Origin: Streptomyces sp. NBC_00513
Lineage (GTDB): Bacteria; Actinomycetota; Actinomycetes; Streptomycetales; Streptomycetaceae
Direction: 5' to 3'
Length of the DNA: 64,000 nucleotides
NCBI RefSeq assembly: GCF_041431415.1
Contig: NZ_CP107845.1
Location: forward strand, 3,162,001 to 3,226,000
The position numbers were made by a program, and so were the translations under genes. Positions 25,627 to 35,367 of the stretch are shown here, piece by piece. Each line of letters opens with the position of its first letter. The first letter of the stretch is position 1. The notes below the pieces were generated by a model. That model made no database searches. It had not been told where the DNA came from and saw nothing but the letters and a program-made list of their open reading frames with translations.

Positions 25627-28032
25627 TTACTTGACGGCGGGGCCGACCTCGATCGTCATCTGGAGACCGTCGTAGGTCTCCTTCGCGATCTTGATCTTGG
25701 TGTTGGTGTCAGTGACCTTCACCGAACCGGTCGGGTTCTCGTCGTAGTAGTACTTGCCCTTGTGGTCGTCGAAGACCATGTTGGCGGCCTTCGGCTTGAT
25801 GAAGAGCTCCTGGTCCGCCTTGTGCAGCGTGAACGCGTCCGTCGAGTAGGCGCTGAACGTCGCGTCGTACGGCTGGATCTTGTTCCGCAGCAGCGTGCCG
25901 TCGGCCCACTTCATGGGCTTGGCGTTGGCGTCGATCGGAAGGATCAGACCCTGGCCCGGGTGCTGGCTGGTGTTGTTGTCCTTCTGCGAGGTGTCCCACT
26001 GCCAGATGAGCAGGCCGTCCTGGTACGGGTAGTGCTCGACCCACTTGGGACGGGCGGCCGAACCGAAGTTGTACGGACCGACCTTCAGCGTGGCGTCCGA
26101 GGACACGTAGCGACGGTTCTCCGCCAGGTAGTACTGCGCGTACTCCTTGGTGAAGTCGGCGCCGACCCGCGAGAAGCCCTTGCCGGTCCAGCCGTTGTCG
26201 CCGTTCTCGGCGCCGTCGGTGAACAGCGTGGCGCCGTCCGCGGTGATGTTGACGGCGTCGGCGGTGAAGCCCTTGCCGCCCGCGCCGCCGTCCGTCTGGT
26301 AGCGGAAGCGGACGTCGACCTTCTTGCCCGCGTAGGCGTCCAGCGGGAAGTTCAGGTTCTGCCAGGCGCCCGAGGCACCGGTCAGCGAGGGGTTGCCGCC
26401 GGCGTCGACCGGGATGGCCGTGCCGTTGGCGGTGCCGGCGAGGGCGGTCCAGTTGGCGCCGCCGTCCGTGGACACCTCGGTGTACAGGAAGTCGTACTCC
26501 GCCTCGATGTCCCACCAGCCCTTGAGGGAGAGGGCCGCGGAGGTCTTGCCGGTCAGGTCGACCGAGCGGGTCAGGGTGTTCTTGAGGTCGTCACCCATGT
26601 TGCTCCACCACTGCGAGGAACCCTCGGCGGGAGCGACGATCTCGGTCTTGACCTTCTTCTTCGGCAGCTCGACGACCAGCGCCTGCTTGTCCTTGGTGTT
26701 GTACGCGGAGACGCCCAGCTTGTGGGTGGACTTCGTCGCGGCCTTCGCCTCGCCGTAGTTCAGCCAGCCCAGCTGGAGCTTGTCCCAGGCCGTCATGTCG
26801 CCCGGGAGGTCGCCTATGGACTCCTTGCCCGCGCCGAGCCAGGAGCCCGCCGACATCAGGGACCAGAAGCCGACGCCGTTCTCGCCGCCACCGGAGGTGT
26901 CGTAGAGGTCCGGCAGGCCCAGGTCGTGGCCGTACTCGTGCGCGAAGACGCCGAGGCCGCCGTTCTCGGGCTGCATGGTGTAGTCGCCGACCCAGATGCC
27001 GGTGTTGCCGACCTGGGTACCGCCGGCCTTGTTGTTCGCCGGACCGGTCTTGCCGGCGTCCGTGCCGTAGGCGTACCAACGGTGCGCCCACAGGGCGTTG
27101 GTGCCCTGCACGCCGCCGCCGGCCGACTCGTCCTCGCCCGCGTGGACGATCTGGAAGTGGTCGATGTAGCCGTCGGGCTCGTTGAAGTTGCCGTCGCCGT
27201 CGAAGTCGTTGCGGTCCCACTGGTCGTACTGCGCCAGCTGGGCCTTGATCTGCGCGTCGGTCTTGCCGGCCTTCTTCTGCGCGTCGGCCCAGGCGGTGAC
27301 GCCGTCCTTGACGGTGTCCCAGACGTTGGCGCAGTTGGTCTGACCGCAGTAGTTCGAGCCGTAACGGGCCTCGTTGTACGGGATCTTGACCCAGTCGGCG
27401 ACCTGACCGTCGACCGAGTAACGGCCCGAGGAGGTCTTCTCGTAGTAGGTCTTCAGCGAGTTCTTGCCGGCACCGGCACCGAAGTACAGGTCCTGGAAGT
27501 GCTTCTGGCTGTAGTCCTTCTGCCAGGCCGTGCTGTTGTCCAGCTTGCGGTCGGGCTGAGCGATCTGGTTGTGCAGCGGACCGGGGGTGCCGCCGTACTT
27601 GGGCGCGGGCGGCTTGGGGCCGCCCGGGCCGTCCGGGTCGAACATGGTCGTGCTGTCGACCTGGTCGCCGAACTCGACGAGGATCGTGAAGATCTTGTCG
27701 GTCTTCTCGCGGCCGAGCTCGACGTACTTCTTGTCGTCCAGCTTGACGACCTTGGAGGCGCCGCGCTGCTCGACGTTCTTCTTGCCGGACAGCACCTGGT
27801 CAAGGGCTGCCTCGCGCGCCTGCGCCTGCTGCTTGCTGAACGGTCCTTCGAGGTCGTGCTTGACCTGCTCCTTGGCGGGAGCGGACGGGTCCTGGCGGTC
27901 GACCGCGGGGGCATCCCGACGATCGACTGCCTGGGCGGCGGTGAAGAAGGCGCCGGTGGCCGCGGTGGCCCCCATCGTCACGGCGATGGCGACGGTACGC
28001 AGGGCGAACCTTCTGGCGGAGTTGCTGGTCAC
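25627..28032 (-). CDS. Secreted M6-family metalloprotease (immune inhibitor A type)
   Basis: An 801-residue exoprotease. The N-terminus has a Sec signal peptide (R-R-F-A-L-R-T-V-A-I-A-V then Ala-rich core ending A-Q-A). A propeptide-like charged region follows. The zinc site H-E-Y-G-H-D-L-G-L-P-D sits at residues 365-375 (His365, Glu366, His369). C-terminal to it are beta-rich MAM-like or jelly-roll segments (K-G-W-W-D-I-E-A-E-Y-D-F-L-Y and F-x-A-D-A-V-N-I). The start is the GTG preceded by GGGAGGGG; the longer frame is intergenic. Probably degrades extracellular protein during growth or development. Confidence 0.93.
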   Translation of the reverse strand: MTSNSARRFALRTVAIAVTMGATAATGAFFTAAQAVDRRDAPAVDRQDPSAPAKEQVKHDLEGPFSKQQAQAREAALDQVLSGKKNVEQRGASKVVKLDDKKYVELGREKTDKIFTILVEFGDQVDSTTMFDPDGPGGPKPPAPKYGGTPGPLHNQIAQPDRKLDNSTAWQKDYSQKHFQDLYFGAGAGKNSLKTYYEKTSSGRYSVDGQVADWVKIPYNEARYGSNYCGQTNCANVWDTVKDGVTAWADAQKKAGKTDAQIKAQLAQYDQWDRNDFDGDGNFNEPDGYIDHFQIVHAGEDESAGGGVQGTNALWAHRWYAYGTDAGKTGPANNKAGGTQVGNTGIWVGDYTMQPENGGLGVFAHEYGHDLGLPDLYDTSGGGENGVGFWSLMSAGSWLGAGKESIGDLPGDMTAWDKLQLGWLNYGEAKAATKSTHKLGVSAYNTKDKQALVVELPKKKVKTEIVAPAEGSSQWWSNMGDDLKNTLTRSVDLTGKTSAALSLKGWWDIEAEYDFLYTEVSTDGGANWTALAGTANGTAIPVDAGGNPSLTGASGAWQNLNFPLDAYAGKKVDVRFRYQTDGGAGGKGFTADAVNITADGATLFTDGAENGDNGWTGKGFSRVGADFTKEYAQYYLAENRRYVSSDATLKVGPYNFGSAARPKWVEHYPYQDGLLIWQWDTSQKDNNTSQHPGQGLILPIDANAKPMKWADGTLLRNKIQPYDATFSAYSTDAFTLHKADQELFIKPKAANMVFDDHKGKYYYDENPTGSVKVTDTNTKIKIAKETYDGLQMTIEVGPAVK

Positions 28033-28435
28033 TTGATGTCGTTCCCCTCCCGCGGCCGCAACGTGGGTCGGAACATCTCCATAGGAGCGGGGGGTTCCGC
28101 GCGGCGCGCGTCTCAAGTGACGACATTTGACCGGAGAGTCTAAAGAAAAGACAGATCTTGATTGTTGCCGGCAACTGCACTATGCGGTCCGGGAGTTCCG
28201 CTATTCGGACGTTCCCCTGCCATAGGGGGGCGAAGGCCGCGCTTCGCACCCCCTGAGCACCCTTGAGGATGAACGGGGTATGACCCCGTGCGCCCCCCGT
28301 GCACCGGTACGGGACCCCGTCCGCGTGAGGCGACGCTTACCGACAGTTCCCCTCGGGCATCCACCCTCGTAGAGTCTCTTGACGCGCGACCGAGTTGAGC
28401 CGACTCCCCCTCCCCCCTTGAGGACGGAAATCGCC
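28033..28435. other. 403-bp divergent intergenic region with a 12-bp palindrome
   Basis: It separates the M6 protease gene from a small membrane-protein gene. It contains the perfect palindrome GTTGCCGGCAAC (28164-28175) in a comparatively AT-rich patch, a likely control point for one or both genes. No RNA gene or further ORF is convincing. Confidence 0.5.
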
Positions 28436-28729
28436 ATGCCGCGTCCGACTGCCGCACAGCTCGCCTACGGTTCCGCCACCGTCGTCGTGTCGACGATCGC
28501 CATGCTGCTGCTCTCGCAGACGAGCACGGGCATCGGCGTCGCGGTCATCTCCGCCGCCGCCCTCGGCCTCGGTCTGCTCGTGGCCCTCACCGTGCCGATC
28601 CCCCGCCGCCGCGGCCGGCACGCCGCCGGCCGGCCGGCGGACGCCGCCGCGGTCACCGCGGACGAGACTGCGGCCGCCCGGGTGCCTGAGCCCCGGGCGG
28701 CCGCTGCCGAACACCCCGTGCACCACTAG
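28436..28729 (+). CDS. Small membrane protein
   Basis: A 97-residue protein with two adjacent hydrophobic segments (about residues 8-26 and 30-50), then a basic patch P-R-R-R-G-R-H and an Ala/Glu-rich tail ending H-H. The ATG follows GAGGACG. It is flanked by a perfect terminator hairpin. Family not recognised. Confidence 0.75.
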   Translation: MPRPTAAQLAYGSATVVVSTIAMLLLSQTSTGIGVAVISAAALGLGLLVALTVPIPRRRGRHAAGRPADAAAVTADETAAARVPEPRAAAAEHPVHH

Positions 28730-28743
28730 GCGCCCGGACACGG

Positions 28744-28786
28744 CCGCGCGGGCGGCCGTTCCCCGGAGGGACGGCCGCCCGCGCGG
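28744..28786. terminator. Perfect hairpin between convergent genes
   Basis: A perfect 16-bp stem (28744-28759 with 28771-28786) with an 11-nt loop, between the small membrane-protein gene and the RDD gene. Confidence 0.88.
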
Positions 28787-28822
28787 CGGTGTGCGTGGCG
28801 GGACCTCGCGGCCCCGGGCGTC

Positions 28823-29596
28823 TCAGCCCGAGCGGACCACCACGGTCTTGGCCACCTTGTCGTGCAGGGCCTGCTTGTACGGCTTGTCGACGAGCATCGA
28901 GATGATCAGGGCGATCGGCCAGAGGCAGAAGCAGCAGACCAGCGTCGGGATCCAGAGCACCGCGGCGCGGGCCAGGGACGCGTTGGAGGTGGGCACGGAG
29001 CCGTCGTTGAGCATCGCGACGCGCAGGCCCAGCGTCTTCTTGCCGATGGTCTGGCCGTTCTTCTTGGTGAACCACCAGTCGTAGCCGACGTACGCGATGA
29101 TCGAGATGAGCGTCCAGATCAGACCGCTGCCGCCGTAGGACTTGGTGATGACCTCGGTGACGTCCTCGCCCTTGTCCGTGTCGACCATGTAGCGGCGGTT
29201 CCCGAAGGGCAGTTGGATCAGGAACAGCGGGACCGTGACGATGAGCAGGTCGATGACGCGGGCGCCGAGCCGCTTGCCGAAGTCGGCGAGCGGGGGCATC
29301 CCGGCGAGCGGGTCCGGCATGCCGTACGGGTCGCCGCCTCCGGGACCACCGCCGTACGGGGGCGGCGGGGGCGGGTAACCACCACCGCCGGGGCCACCTC
29401 CGTACGGGGGCTGCTGCGGGGGCGGGCCCCCGCCTGCTCCGGGGCCGCCCGGTCCGGAGGGTGGCGGGTACCCGCCACCGGCGGGCGGCGGCGATCCGTA
29501 CGGTGACCCGCCCGACGGAGGCGTCGGTTCCTGCGGCTTCTTGAGGAACGGGTCGTCCTCGGGCGGCGGGCCCGGCGGCGGCTGGTCGGTGCTCAT
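28823..29596 (-). CDS. RDD-family membrane protein with Pro/Gly-rich N-terminus
   Basis: A 257-residue protein. The first ~95 residues are Pro/Gly/Tyr-rich (P-P-P-P-Y-G-G-G-P-G-G-G), likely disordered and cytoplasmic. The RDD domain follows: F-G-K-R-L-G-A-R-V-I-D-L-L near residue 105, with three transmembrane helices and a conserved G-K-K-T-L-G-L-R-V. RDD proteins are integral membrane proteins of uncertain role, some proposed as transporters or Na+/H+ exchangers. It is adjacent to a second RDD protein on the same strand. Confidence 0.9.
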   Translation of the reverse strand: MSTDQPPPGPPPEDDPFLKKPQEPTPPSGGSPYGSPPPAGGGYPPPSGPGGPGAGGGPPPQQPPYGGGPGGGGYPPPPPPYGGGPGGGDPYGMPDPLAGMPPLADFGKRLGARVIDLLIVTVPLFLIQLPFGNRRYMVDTDKGEDVTEVITKSYGGSGLIWTLISIIAYVGYDWWFTKKNGQTIGKKTLGLRVAMLNDGSVPTSNASLARAAVLWIPTLVCCFCLWPIALIISMLVDKPYKQALHDKVAKTVVVRSG

Positions 29597-29755
29597 GGCC
29601 CGAGTCGAACCCGGGCGCGGCGGCCCCGCAACGGGACGGCGTCCGTTCGGGGTACCGGCGCCGGGCGGGCGCCGGGCGGGGCCGGCCGGAGGAGCCGGCC
29701 GGGGTCCTGTTCGTCGAAGTGGCGCCGCGGGCCGGGCGCGACGCGACGACGGCGC

Positions 29756-31255
29756 CTACCGGGCCACGTACGTCCTCGCCGCCTTGTCGTGCCAGGCCTG
29801 TCTGCGGGGGCGGTCGCCCAGGCATCGCAGGCCGCCCGGGAGCCCGAGGAGCGCGCACACCAGCCAGCGGCGCAGGGCCGCGCCGACGGTGGGCGGGCGG
29901 AGGGTGGCGACGGCCAGGACCCGGACCCCGCAGAGCTTCTTGCCGGGGGTCCGGCCCCAGCGGGCGGTGGGCAGGGCCTCGTAGAAGACCCCGAAGAGCA
30001 GGACGGCGGCCAGGACGAGGGCCAGGTACCCGCAGACGGTGCCGTCGAGCAGCCAGACGGTGGTGGCGCGGCCGGTCTCCCGCGCCGCCTGCACCTTGGC
30101 CTCGACGTGGGCCGTGACGGCCGGCACGAACGGCACGGCGGCGCCCGCCGCGACGCCGGCGTACACCAGCGAGTCCAGGGCGCGGGCCAGCAGCCGACGC
30201 CCCAACCCGGCGGGGCGCACGGCTCGTTGCGCCATCCGCTCGAAGACCGCCCGGTCCGTGCCGCGCGGCGCGGCCGGTGCCCCGGTGACCGCCGGGGCCG
30301 GGGCCGGGGCGGGTGCGGGGGTGGGTGCGGGGGTGGGGACAGGTGCGGGCGCCGGGGCGGGTGCGGGTACGGAGACGGGAGCGGGCGGGCCCGCCGTGTC
30401 CCGGGCGGCCGGGGGTGCGACCCGCGTGGCCTCGCCGGCGCCCCTGACGGGGGCTTCGGGGGCCGAGGAGGGCCTCGGGGTCGCCGGGGACCGCCGGGCC
30501 GCCGCGATCCCCGCCTCGGGCGGACGGGGGGCCGCGGCGGCCTCGGTGGCCTCGGGCCAGGACGAGGTGAGCCCCGAGCCGGGTCCCCCGCCCCCGGGCG
30601 CGGCGGGCCAGGCGGTCTCGGGGACGGTCGGCCGGACGGCGGCCGGAGCGGGAGCGGGCGGAGCAGCCGCGGCCGGAGCGGGTACGGGCGACGGCTCGGG
30701 CGCGGGAGCGGATACGGGTGCGGGAGCGGATACGGGTGCGGGCGGAGGGACCGGTGCGACCGGGGCCGCCGCCGGCGACCGGGCCGACAGGATGCCCACT
30801 CCCTCCGCCGACGCCTGGGCGGGCAACCGCTCGGCCGCGGCGACGGCGGACGGCCGGGCCGACGCCGTTCCGGGCCCGTACTCGTGCGGGTCCTCCTCGC
30901 GGTTGCCCCAGGACACCCGGACGTCGCGCGGACCCCCGAAGCCGGCCTGGTGCGCGGGATCCGCCTGCCACCCGGCCGCATCGGCCGCATCGACCACCGG
31001 TTGCGCCGCCCGTTCGGGCAGCGGCACGGCGCGGGGGCGGGGCGGTTCGGGCAGCGCCTCGGTCACGGAGGTCTGGTCCAGGAACACGGGACCCGTCTCG
31101 TCCGCGGGGGCGGGGCGGGCGGGGGTGGGGGCGGGACGGCTCGTGCCGGGCACCCAGGCGGAGCCGTTCCAGTACCGGACGAACCCGGGGATGGACGGAT
31201 CCGGGTAGTAGCCCTCTCGGGCCGCGTGCTCGCCGTCACCAGGGGAGGCCGTCAA
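29756..31255 (-). CDS. DUF2510/RDD protein with long low-complexity linker
   Basis: About 499 residues from a TTG start. Near the N-terminus is a DUF2510 module (G-Y-Y-P-D-P-S-I-P-G-F-V-R-Y-W-N-G-S-A-W). A ~300-residue linker rich in Ala and Pro follows, including alternating A-P-A-P tracts (30298-30380 and 30640-30760). The C-terminal RDD domain has R-A-L-D-S-L-V-Y-A-G, then G-K-K-L-C-G-V-R-V-L. The TTG at 31255 has GGAG at a good distance; ATG codons at 31303 and 31348 are alternatives. Paralogous in its C-terminus to the neighbouring RDD protein. Confidence 0.78.
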   Translation of the reverse strand: MTASPGDGEHAAREGYYPDPSIPGFVRYWNGSAWVPGTSRPAPTPARPAPADETGPVFLDQTSVTEALPEPPRPRAVPLPERAAQPVVDAADAAGWQADPAHQAGFGGPRDVRVSWGNREEDPHEYGPGTASARPSAVAAAERLPAQASAEGVGILSARSPAAAPVAPVPPPAPVSAPAPVSAPAPEPSPVPAPAAAAPPAPAPAAVRPTVPETAWPAAPGGGGPGSGLTSSWPEATEAAAAPRPPEAGIAAARRSPATPRPSSAPEAPVRGAGEATRVAPPAARDTAGPPAPVSVPAPAPAPAPVPTPAPTPAPAPAPAPAVTGAPAAPRGTDRAVFERMAQRAVRPAGLGRRLLARALDSLVYAGVAAGAAVPFVPAVTAHVEAKVQAARETGRATTVWLLDGTVCGYLALVLAAVLLFGVFYEALPTARWGRTPGKKLCGVRVLAVATLRPPTVGAALRRWLVCALLGLPGGLRCLGDRPRRQAWHDKAARTYVAR

Positions 31256-31527
31256 TGTCCCCAACTCCGATCGTGGCTTGAGGCTTGTGCAGGGCAGGAC
31301 CATAGCCAAGAACCCCGGCCCGACAGGTCCGGTAACGGGAGAATCCAAGCCTTCGAGCGAACGTCACTCCAACCGAACGTTTTCGGTCAGTCGACGAGTT
31401 TCGGCCAATCTGCGGCGCGATCCCGGAAGTCGCGTCATAGCCGGGCCGCCGGCGCCTCTCTGCGGGTGTGGGGTACCTCCCGGCCCCGCACGCCGAAGGC
31501 GTCGAACCGCACCGAAGTGAGGCCGCC

Positions 31528-32007
31528 ATGCACCACCCCGTCATCGAACGCGAGTTGGAACTGAAGCTGGTCCTGTCCCCGGAGCGCAGCATCCCCGTCC
31601 CCGCCAGGCTTCTCTACCTGACGGACGACCCGTTCGCCGTGCACGTCGTCTTCCACACCGGCTCGCACACCCCGGTCAACTGGACCTTCGCGCGGGAGCT
31701 GCTCGTCGAGGGGGTGTTCCGCCCGTGCGGGCACGGAGACGTCCGGATCTGGCCCACGAAGATCGACAACAGGGCCGTGTTGTGCATGGCGCTGAGTTCC
31801 CCCGACGGGGACGCGCTGCTGGAGGCACCGGCGGGCGCGGTCTCCGCCTGGCTGGAGCGGACCCTGCGCGAGGTGCCGCCCGGGTGCGAGGCGGAGCGGC
31901 TCGGCCTGGACGCGGCACTGGCCGAGCTGCTCACCCCCACGCCGGCCGACGATCTGTGGCTGCGCGACCCGTGGCCCTCCGACGAGTCGGCGGACGGGGA
32001 CCTGTGA
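31528..32007 (+). CDS. ssgG: SsgA-like sporulation/cell division protein
   Basis: A 159-residue SALP, a family restricted to morphologically complex actinomycetes. Conserved features: R-L-L-Y-L-T-D-D-P-F-A-V-H-V-V-F, then W-T-F-A-R-E-L-L-V-E-G, then G-D-V-R-I-W-P, and a C-terminal L-L family tail. SALPs direct septum placement, FtsZ recruitment and spore-wall formation; SsgG positions sporulation septa in S. coelicolor. The symbol ssgG rests on gene context (close to nag, pncB and hpd), not on a search. The ATG follows GTGAGG. Confidence 0.85.
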   Translation: MHHPVIERELELKLVLSPERSIPVPARLLYLTDDPFAVHVVFHTGSHTPVNWTFARELLVEGVFRPCGHGDVRIWPTKIDNRAVLCMALSSPDGDALLEAPAGAVSAWLERTLREVPPGCEAERLGLDAALAELLTPTPADDLWLRDPWPSDESADGDL

Positions 32008-32074
32008 CGCCCGGGTGGCCCTGTCGGACCGCGCCGCCGCCCGGACCGGCCACCGGACCGACCACCGGGCGGAG

Positions 32075-32130
32075 CAACGGACGGGTCGCCGGACAGGTCG
32101 CCGGACGGACCAACGGACGGGTCGCCGGAC
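32075..32130. repeat. 20-bp direct repeat between ssgG and the FAD oxidase gene
   Basis: CAACGGACGGGTCGCCGGAC occurs at 32075-32094 and exactly again at 32111-32130, with related partial units before, between and after. It occupies the ~125-bp gap between two convergent genes, where no clear terminator hairpin is seen. Confidence 0.85.
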
Positions 32131-32133
32131 GGG

Positions 32134-33516
32134 TCAGAAGAGCTTGCCGGGGTTGAGCAGACCCAGCGGGTCGAAGGCCTGCTTGACCCCGCGCTGGATC
32201 TCCAGGCCCACCGGCCCGAGCTCCCGGGCGAGCCACTCCTTCTTCAGGACGCCGACCCCGTGCTCCCCGGTGATCGTCCCGCCCAGTTCCAGACCGAGTG
32301 CCATGATCGCGTCGAAGGACGCGCGGGCCCGCCGTGCCTCGTCCTCGTCGGCGGGGTCGAAGCAGACCACCGGGTGGGTGTTGCCGTCGCCCGCGTGCGC
32401 GCAGACCCCGATCAGCAGGCCGTGCGACCGGGCGATCTCGGCCGTGCCGTCCAGCATCTCGGCGAGCCGGGAGCGGGGCACGCACACGTCGTCGATCATC
32501 GTGGCGGGACGCAGGGTCTCCAGGGCGGTCAACGACATGCGGCGGGCCTGGAGGAGCAGTTCCGACTCCGCCTCGTCCTCGGCGGGCACGACGGCCGTCG
32601 CCCCGGCGGCGGTGCACAGCTCCCCCACCGCGGCGAGGTCCTCGACGGCGTGCGGGGTGTCGAAGGCGGCCAGCAGCAGTGCCTCGGTGGTCTCGGGCAG
32701 GCCCATCCTGCCGAGGGCGTTGACGGCGCGGACGGTCGTACGGTCCATGAGTTCCAGCAGCGAGGGCGTCAGCCCGGCCTCCATGACGGCGCAGACGGCC
32801 GCGCACGCCGCGGCGGCCGAGGGGAACTCGGCGGCGAGCGCGAGCTGCCGGGGCGGCGCGGGGCGCAGTGCGAGGACGGCCTGGACGACGACGCCGAGGC
32901 TGCCCTCGGAGCCGACGAAGAGCCGGGTGAGGTCGTAGCCGGCGACGCCCTTGGCGGTACGCCGGCCCGTGCGCAGGAGTCGCCCGTCGGCCAGCACGAC
33001 GTCGAGGCCGAGCACGTACTCGGCGGTGACCCCGTACTTGACGCAGCACAGGCCGCCGGAGGCGGTGCCGATGTTGCCCCCGATGGTGCACTGTTCCCAG
33101 CTGGAGGGGTCGGGCGGGTAGTACAGCCCGTGTTCGGCGACGGCGCGGGACAGGACGGCGTTGACCACGCCCGGCTCGACCACGGCGATCCGGTCGACGG
33201 TGGAGATCTCCAGGATCCGGTCCATCTTGACCAGCGAGAGCACGATGCAGCCGTCGGAGGCGTTGGCGGCCCCGGACAGGCCCGTGCGGGCGCCCTGGGG
33301 AACCACGGGGACCCGTAGTTCGGTGGCGGTGCGCAGGACGTGCCGCACCTGTTCCACGGTCCGGGGCAGGACGACGGCGGCCGGGGTGCCGGCGGCGCAG
33401 AAGCTCGCCATGTCCGTGCTGTAGGAGGCGGTCACCTCGGGGTCGGTGAGGAGCGCTTCCTGGGGGAGGCCTTCGAGGAGGCGGGTACGGAGTCGGGTGG
33501 AGAGGTCTTCGTCCAT
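32134..33516 (-). CDS. FAD-linked oxidase (GlcD/D-lactate dehydrogenase family)
   Basis: A 460-residue flavoenzyme oxidising 2-hydroxy acids such as glycolate or D-lactate. The N-terminal FAD-binding domain shows P-x-V-V-P-Q-G-A-R-T-G-L-S-G-A and the signature G-G-N-I-G-T-A-S-G-G-L-C-C-V-K-Y-G. The C-terminal domain ends with H-A-G-D-G-N-T-H-P and G-E-H-G-V-G-V-L-K-K, typical of GlcD, with P-x-G-L-L-N-P-G-K at the very end. No glcE/glcF neighbours are present. Start ATG of M-D-E-D-L-S. Confidence 0.93.
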   Translation of the reverse strand: MDEDLSTRLRTRLLEGLPQEALLTDPEVTASYSTDMASFCAAGTPAAVVLPRTVEQVRHVLRTATELRVPVVPQGARTGLSGAANASDGCIVLSLVKMDRILEISTVDRIAVVEPGVVNAVLSRAVAEHGLYYPPDPSSWEQCTIGGNIGTASGGLCCVKYGVTAEYVLGLDVVLADGRLLRTGRRTAKGVAGYDLTRLFVGSEGSLGVVVQAVLALRPAPPRQLALAAEFPSAAAACAAVCAVMEAGLTPSLLELMDRTTVRAVNALGRMGLPETTEALLLAAFDTPHAVEDLAAVGELCTAAGATAVVPAEDEAESELLLQARRMSLTALETLRPATMIDDVCVPRSRLAEMLDGTAEIARSHGLLIGVCAHAGDGNTHPVVCFDPADEDEARRARASFDAIMALGLELGGTITGEHGVGVLKKEWLARELGPVGLEIQRGVKQAFDPLGLLNPGKLF

Positions 33517-33612
33517 GGGGTCAGCGTGGCACCCGGGGCCATCGGTGTGAACACGGCCGCGACCCTCTTCGGACACCTCCGTGAACTCTTCATATTGACG
33601 CACAGTGAGCAC

Positions 33613-35298
33613 ATGGACCGTATCGACGAGGAAGCGCAGCAGCCCGCGCCGCCCGTGACCTTCACCGGCCGCAAGACACTCGTGGCGGCCGCGGTCGCCG
33701 TGGTCCTGATCGCCGGGGCCCTGCTGATCCGACCGGCCCGGACCGGTGACGACGCCCGCCCCCCGGGGCCCAGCGAGCGGGCCGCGTCCGCGGTCGGCCT
33801 GGGCACCCCGGCGGCGGCGGTGGACCTGACGGCGCTGGTCGCGGACCGGGAGAAGCAGGTCACCAGGCACCCGGACGACGTGGCCTCCTGGGCCGTCCTG
33901 GGGTCCGCGTACCTGGAGCAGGGTCGGCGCACGGCCGACACGGCCTGGTACCCGAGGTCGGAGAAGGCCCTCAAGCGGTCGCTGGAGCTGCGGCCCGCCG
34001 AGCAGGGAAACTTCGACGCCATGACGGGCATGGGCTCGCTCGCCAACGCGCGCCGGGACTTCGGGACCGGCAGGAAGTGGGGCGAGCTGGTGCGGGCCCA
34101 GGCGCCGCGGCGGTGGACGGCGTACCCGGTGCTCGTGGACGCGTACACGGGCCTGGGCGACTACAAGGCCGCGCAGAAGGCGCTGGAGCGGTTGGAGGAG
34201 CTCCACTCGGGGCTGGCCTCGAACCTGCGGGCCTCGCAGGTGTACCGGGACCGCGGCTGGCGCGAGGACGCGGTGGTGGCGTTGGAACACGCGGGGGGCG
34301 CGGCGAAGACCCCGGCGGAGAAGGCGTACGTGCTGTTCCGGCTCGGGGAGCTGCTGTGGGAGCGGGGCGACGCGGCGGAGGCGATGGGCCAGTACGAGGC
34401 GGCGCTGCGGACGGACCCGGCGCGGGCGGAGGCGCTCGGCGGCCGGGCGCGGACGCTGGCGGCGCTGGGCCGGGGCGGCGAGGCGGTGCGGGACTACCGG
34501 CTGGCGCTGGGCCGCACGCCGGTGCCGCAGCTGGCGTTGGAGCTGGGCGAGCTGTTGGAGTCGCTGGGTCGGGCCGACGAGGCGCGGGTGCTGTACGACG
34601 CGCTGGGCACGATGACGAAGCGGGGCGGGACGCACGGGGTGAACGAGTCGGTGGTGCTGGGCCTGTACGAGGCCGACCACGGCGACCCGTCGGCGGCGGT
34701 GCGGCGCCTGTCGCAGGAGTGGTCGTCGAACAAGAGCATGCAGGTGGCCGACGCGCTGGGGTGGGCCCTGCACAAGGCGGGCGACGACACCGCGGCCCTG
34801 GAGTACGCGAAGAAGGCGACGGAACCGGGGCTGCGGAGCGCGGAGTTCGCCTACCACCGGGCCGTGATCGAGCGGGGTCTGGGCGACGAGGCGGCCGCGC
34901 GGCGGCACCTCCAGGAGGCGATGCGGACCAATCCGCGGTTCTCGCCGGTGCGCTCGCCGCTGGCGAAGGAGGCGCTGGAGGCGGTGGGGCAGCCGGCGCA
35001 GGGCGGCCCGGAGAACCTCCAGCCGCGCACCCCGTGGGTGGAGCCGGAGCTCCCGAAGCCGAACAAGCCGAAACCGGCGCCGGCGCCCGCGAAGCCGAAG
35101 TCGCAGCCGCAGCCGCAGCCGCAGCCGGCGAAGCCGAAGCCGAAGCCGAAGCCCGAAGCGAAGCCGGAGGCGAAGCCCGCCCCGAAGGCCTCACGGGCGA
35201 AGGTCGAGCAGGCGCAGCCGGAGCGGACACCGGAAGCCGCCCGACCCGACTCCCCCGACGCGGAGCCGGAGCGGGAACCGAGGCCGGAGCAGGACTGA
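33613..35298 (+). CDS. Membrane-anchored TPR protein with Lys/Pro-rich tail
   Basis: A 561-residue protein. A membrane helix (about residues 22-40) is followed by an extracytoplasmic or cytoplasmic array of tetratricopeptide-like repeats (W-A-V-L-G-S-A-Y-L-E-Q-G; A-Y-T-G-L-G-D-Y-K-A-A; L-G-E-L-L-W-E-R-G-D-A; L-G-W-A-L-H-K-A-G-D-D) to about residue 450. The last ~90 residues are P-K-P-K-P-E-A-K-P-type. TPRs mediate protein interactions; no catalytic motif. Divergent from the FAD oxidase. Confidence 0.85.
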   Translation: MDRIDEEAQQPAPPVTFTGRKTLVAAAVAVVLIAGALLIRPARTGDDARPPGPSERAASAVGLGTPAAAVDLTALVADREKQVTRHPDDVASWAVLGSAYLEQGRRTADTAWYPRSEKALKRSLELRPAEQGNFDAMTGMGSLANARRDFGTGRKWGELVRAQAPRRWTAYPVLVDAYTGLGDYKAAQKALERLEELHSGLASNLRASQVYRDRGWREDAVVALEHAGGAAKTPAEKAYVLFRLGELLWERGDAAEAMGQYEAALRTDPARAEALGGRARTLAALGRGGEAVRDYRLALGRTPVPQLALELGELLESLGRADEARVLYDALGTMTKRGGTHGVNESVVLGLYEADHGDPSAAVRRLSQEWSSNKSMQVADALGWALHKAGDDTAALEYAKKATEPGLRSAEFAYHRAVIERGLGDEAAARRHLQEAMRTNPRFSPVRSPLAKEALEAVGQPAQGGPENLQPRTPWVEPELPKPNKPKPAPAPAKPKSQPQPQPQPAKPKPKPKPEAKPEAKPAPKASRAKVEQAQPERTPEAARPDSPDAEPEREPRPEQD

Positions 35299-35304
35299 CG
35301 AACG

Positions 35305-35330
35305 CCGGCGGGGCCCGACGGCCCCGCCGG
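35305..35330. terminator. Perfect hairpin after the TPR gene
   Basis: An 11-bp perfect stem (35305-35315 with 35320-35330) with a CGAC loop, just after the TPR stop, between convergent genes. Confidence 0.85.
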
Positions 35331-35367
35331 AGCACCGGTCGAACCCGGAGGACCGCCGGCCCGCCCT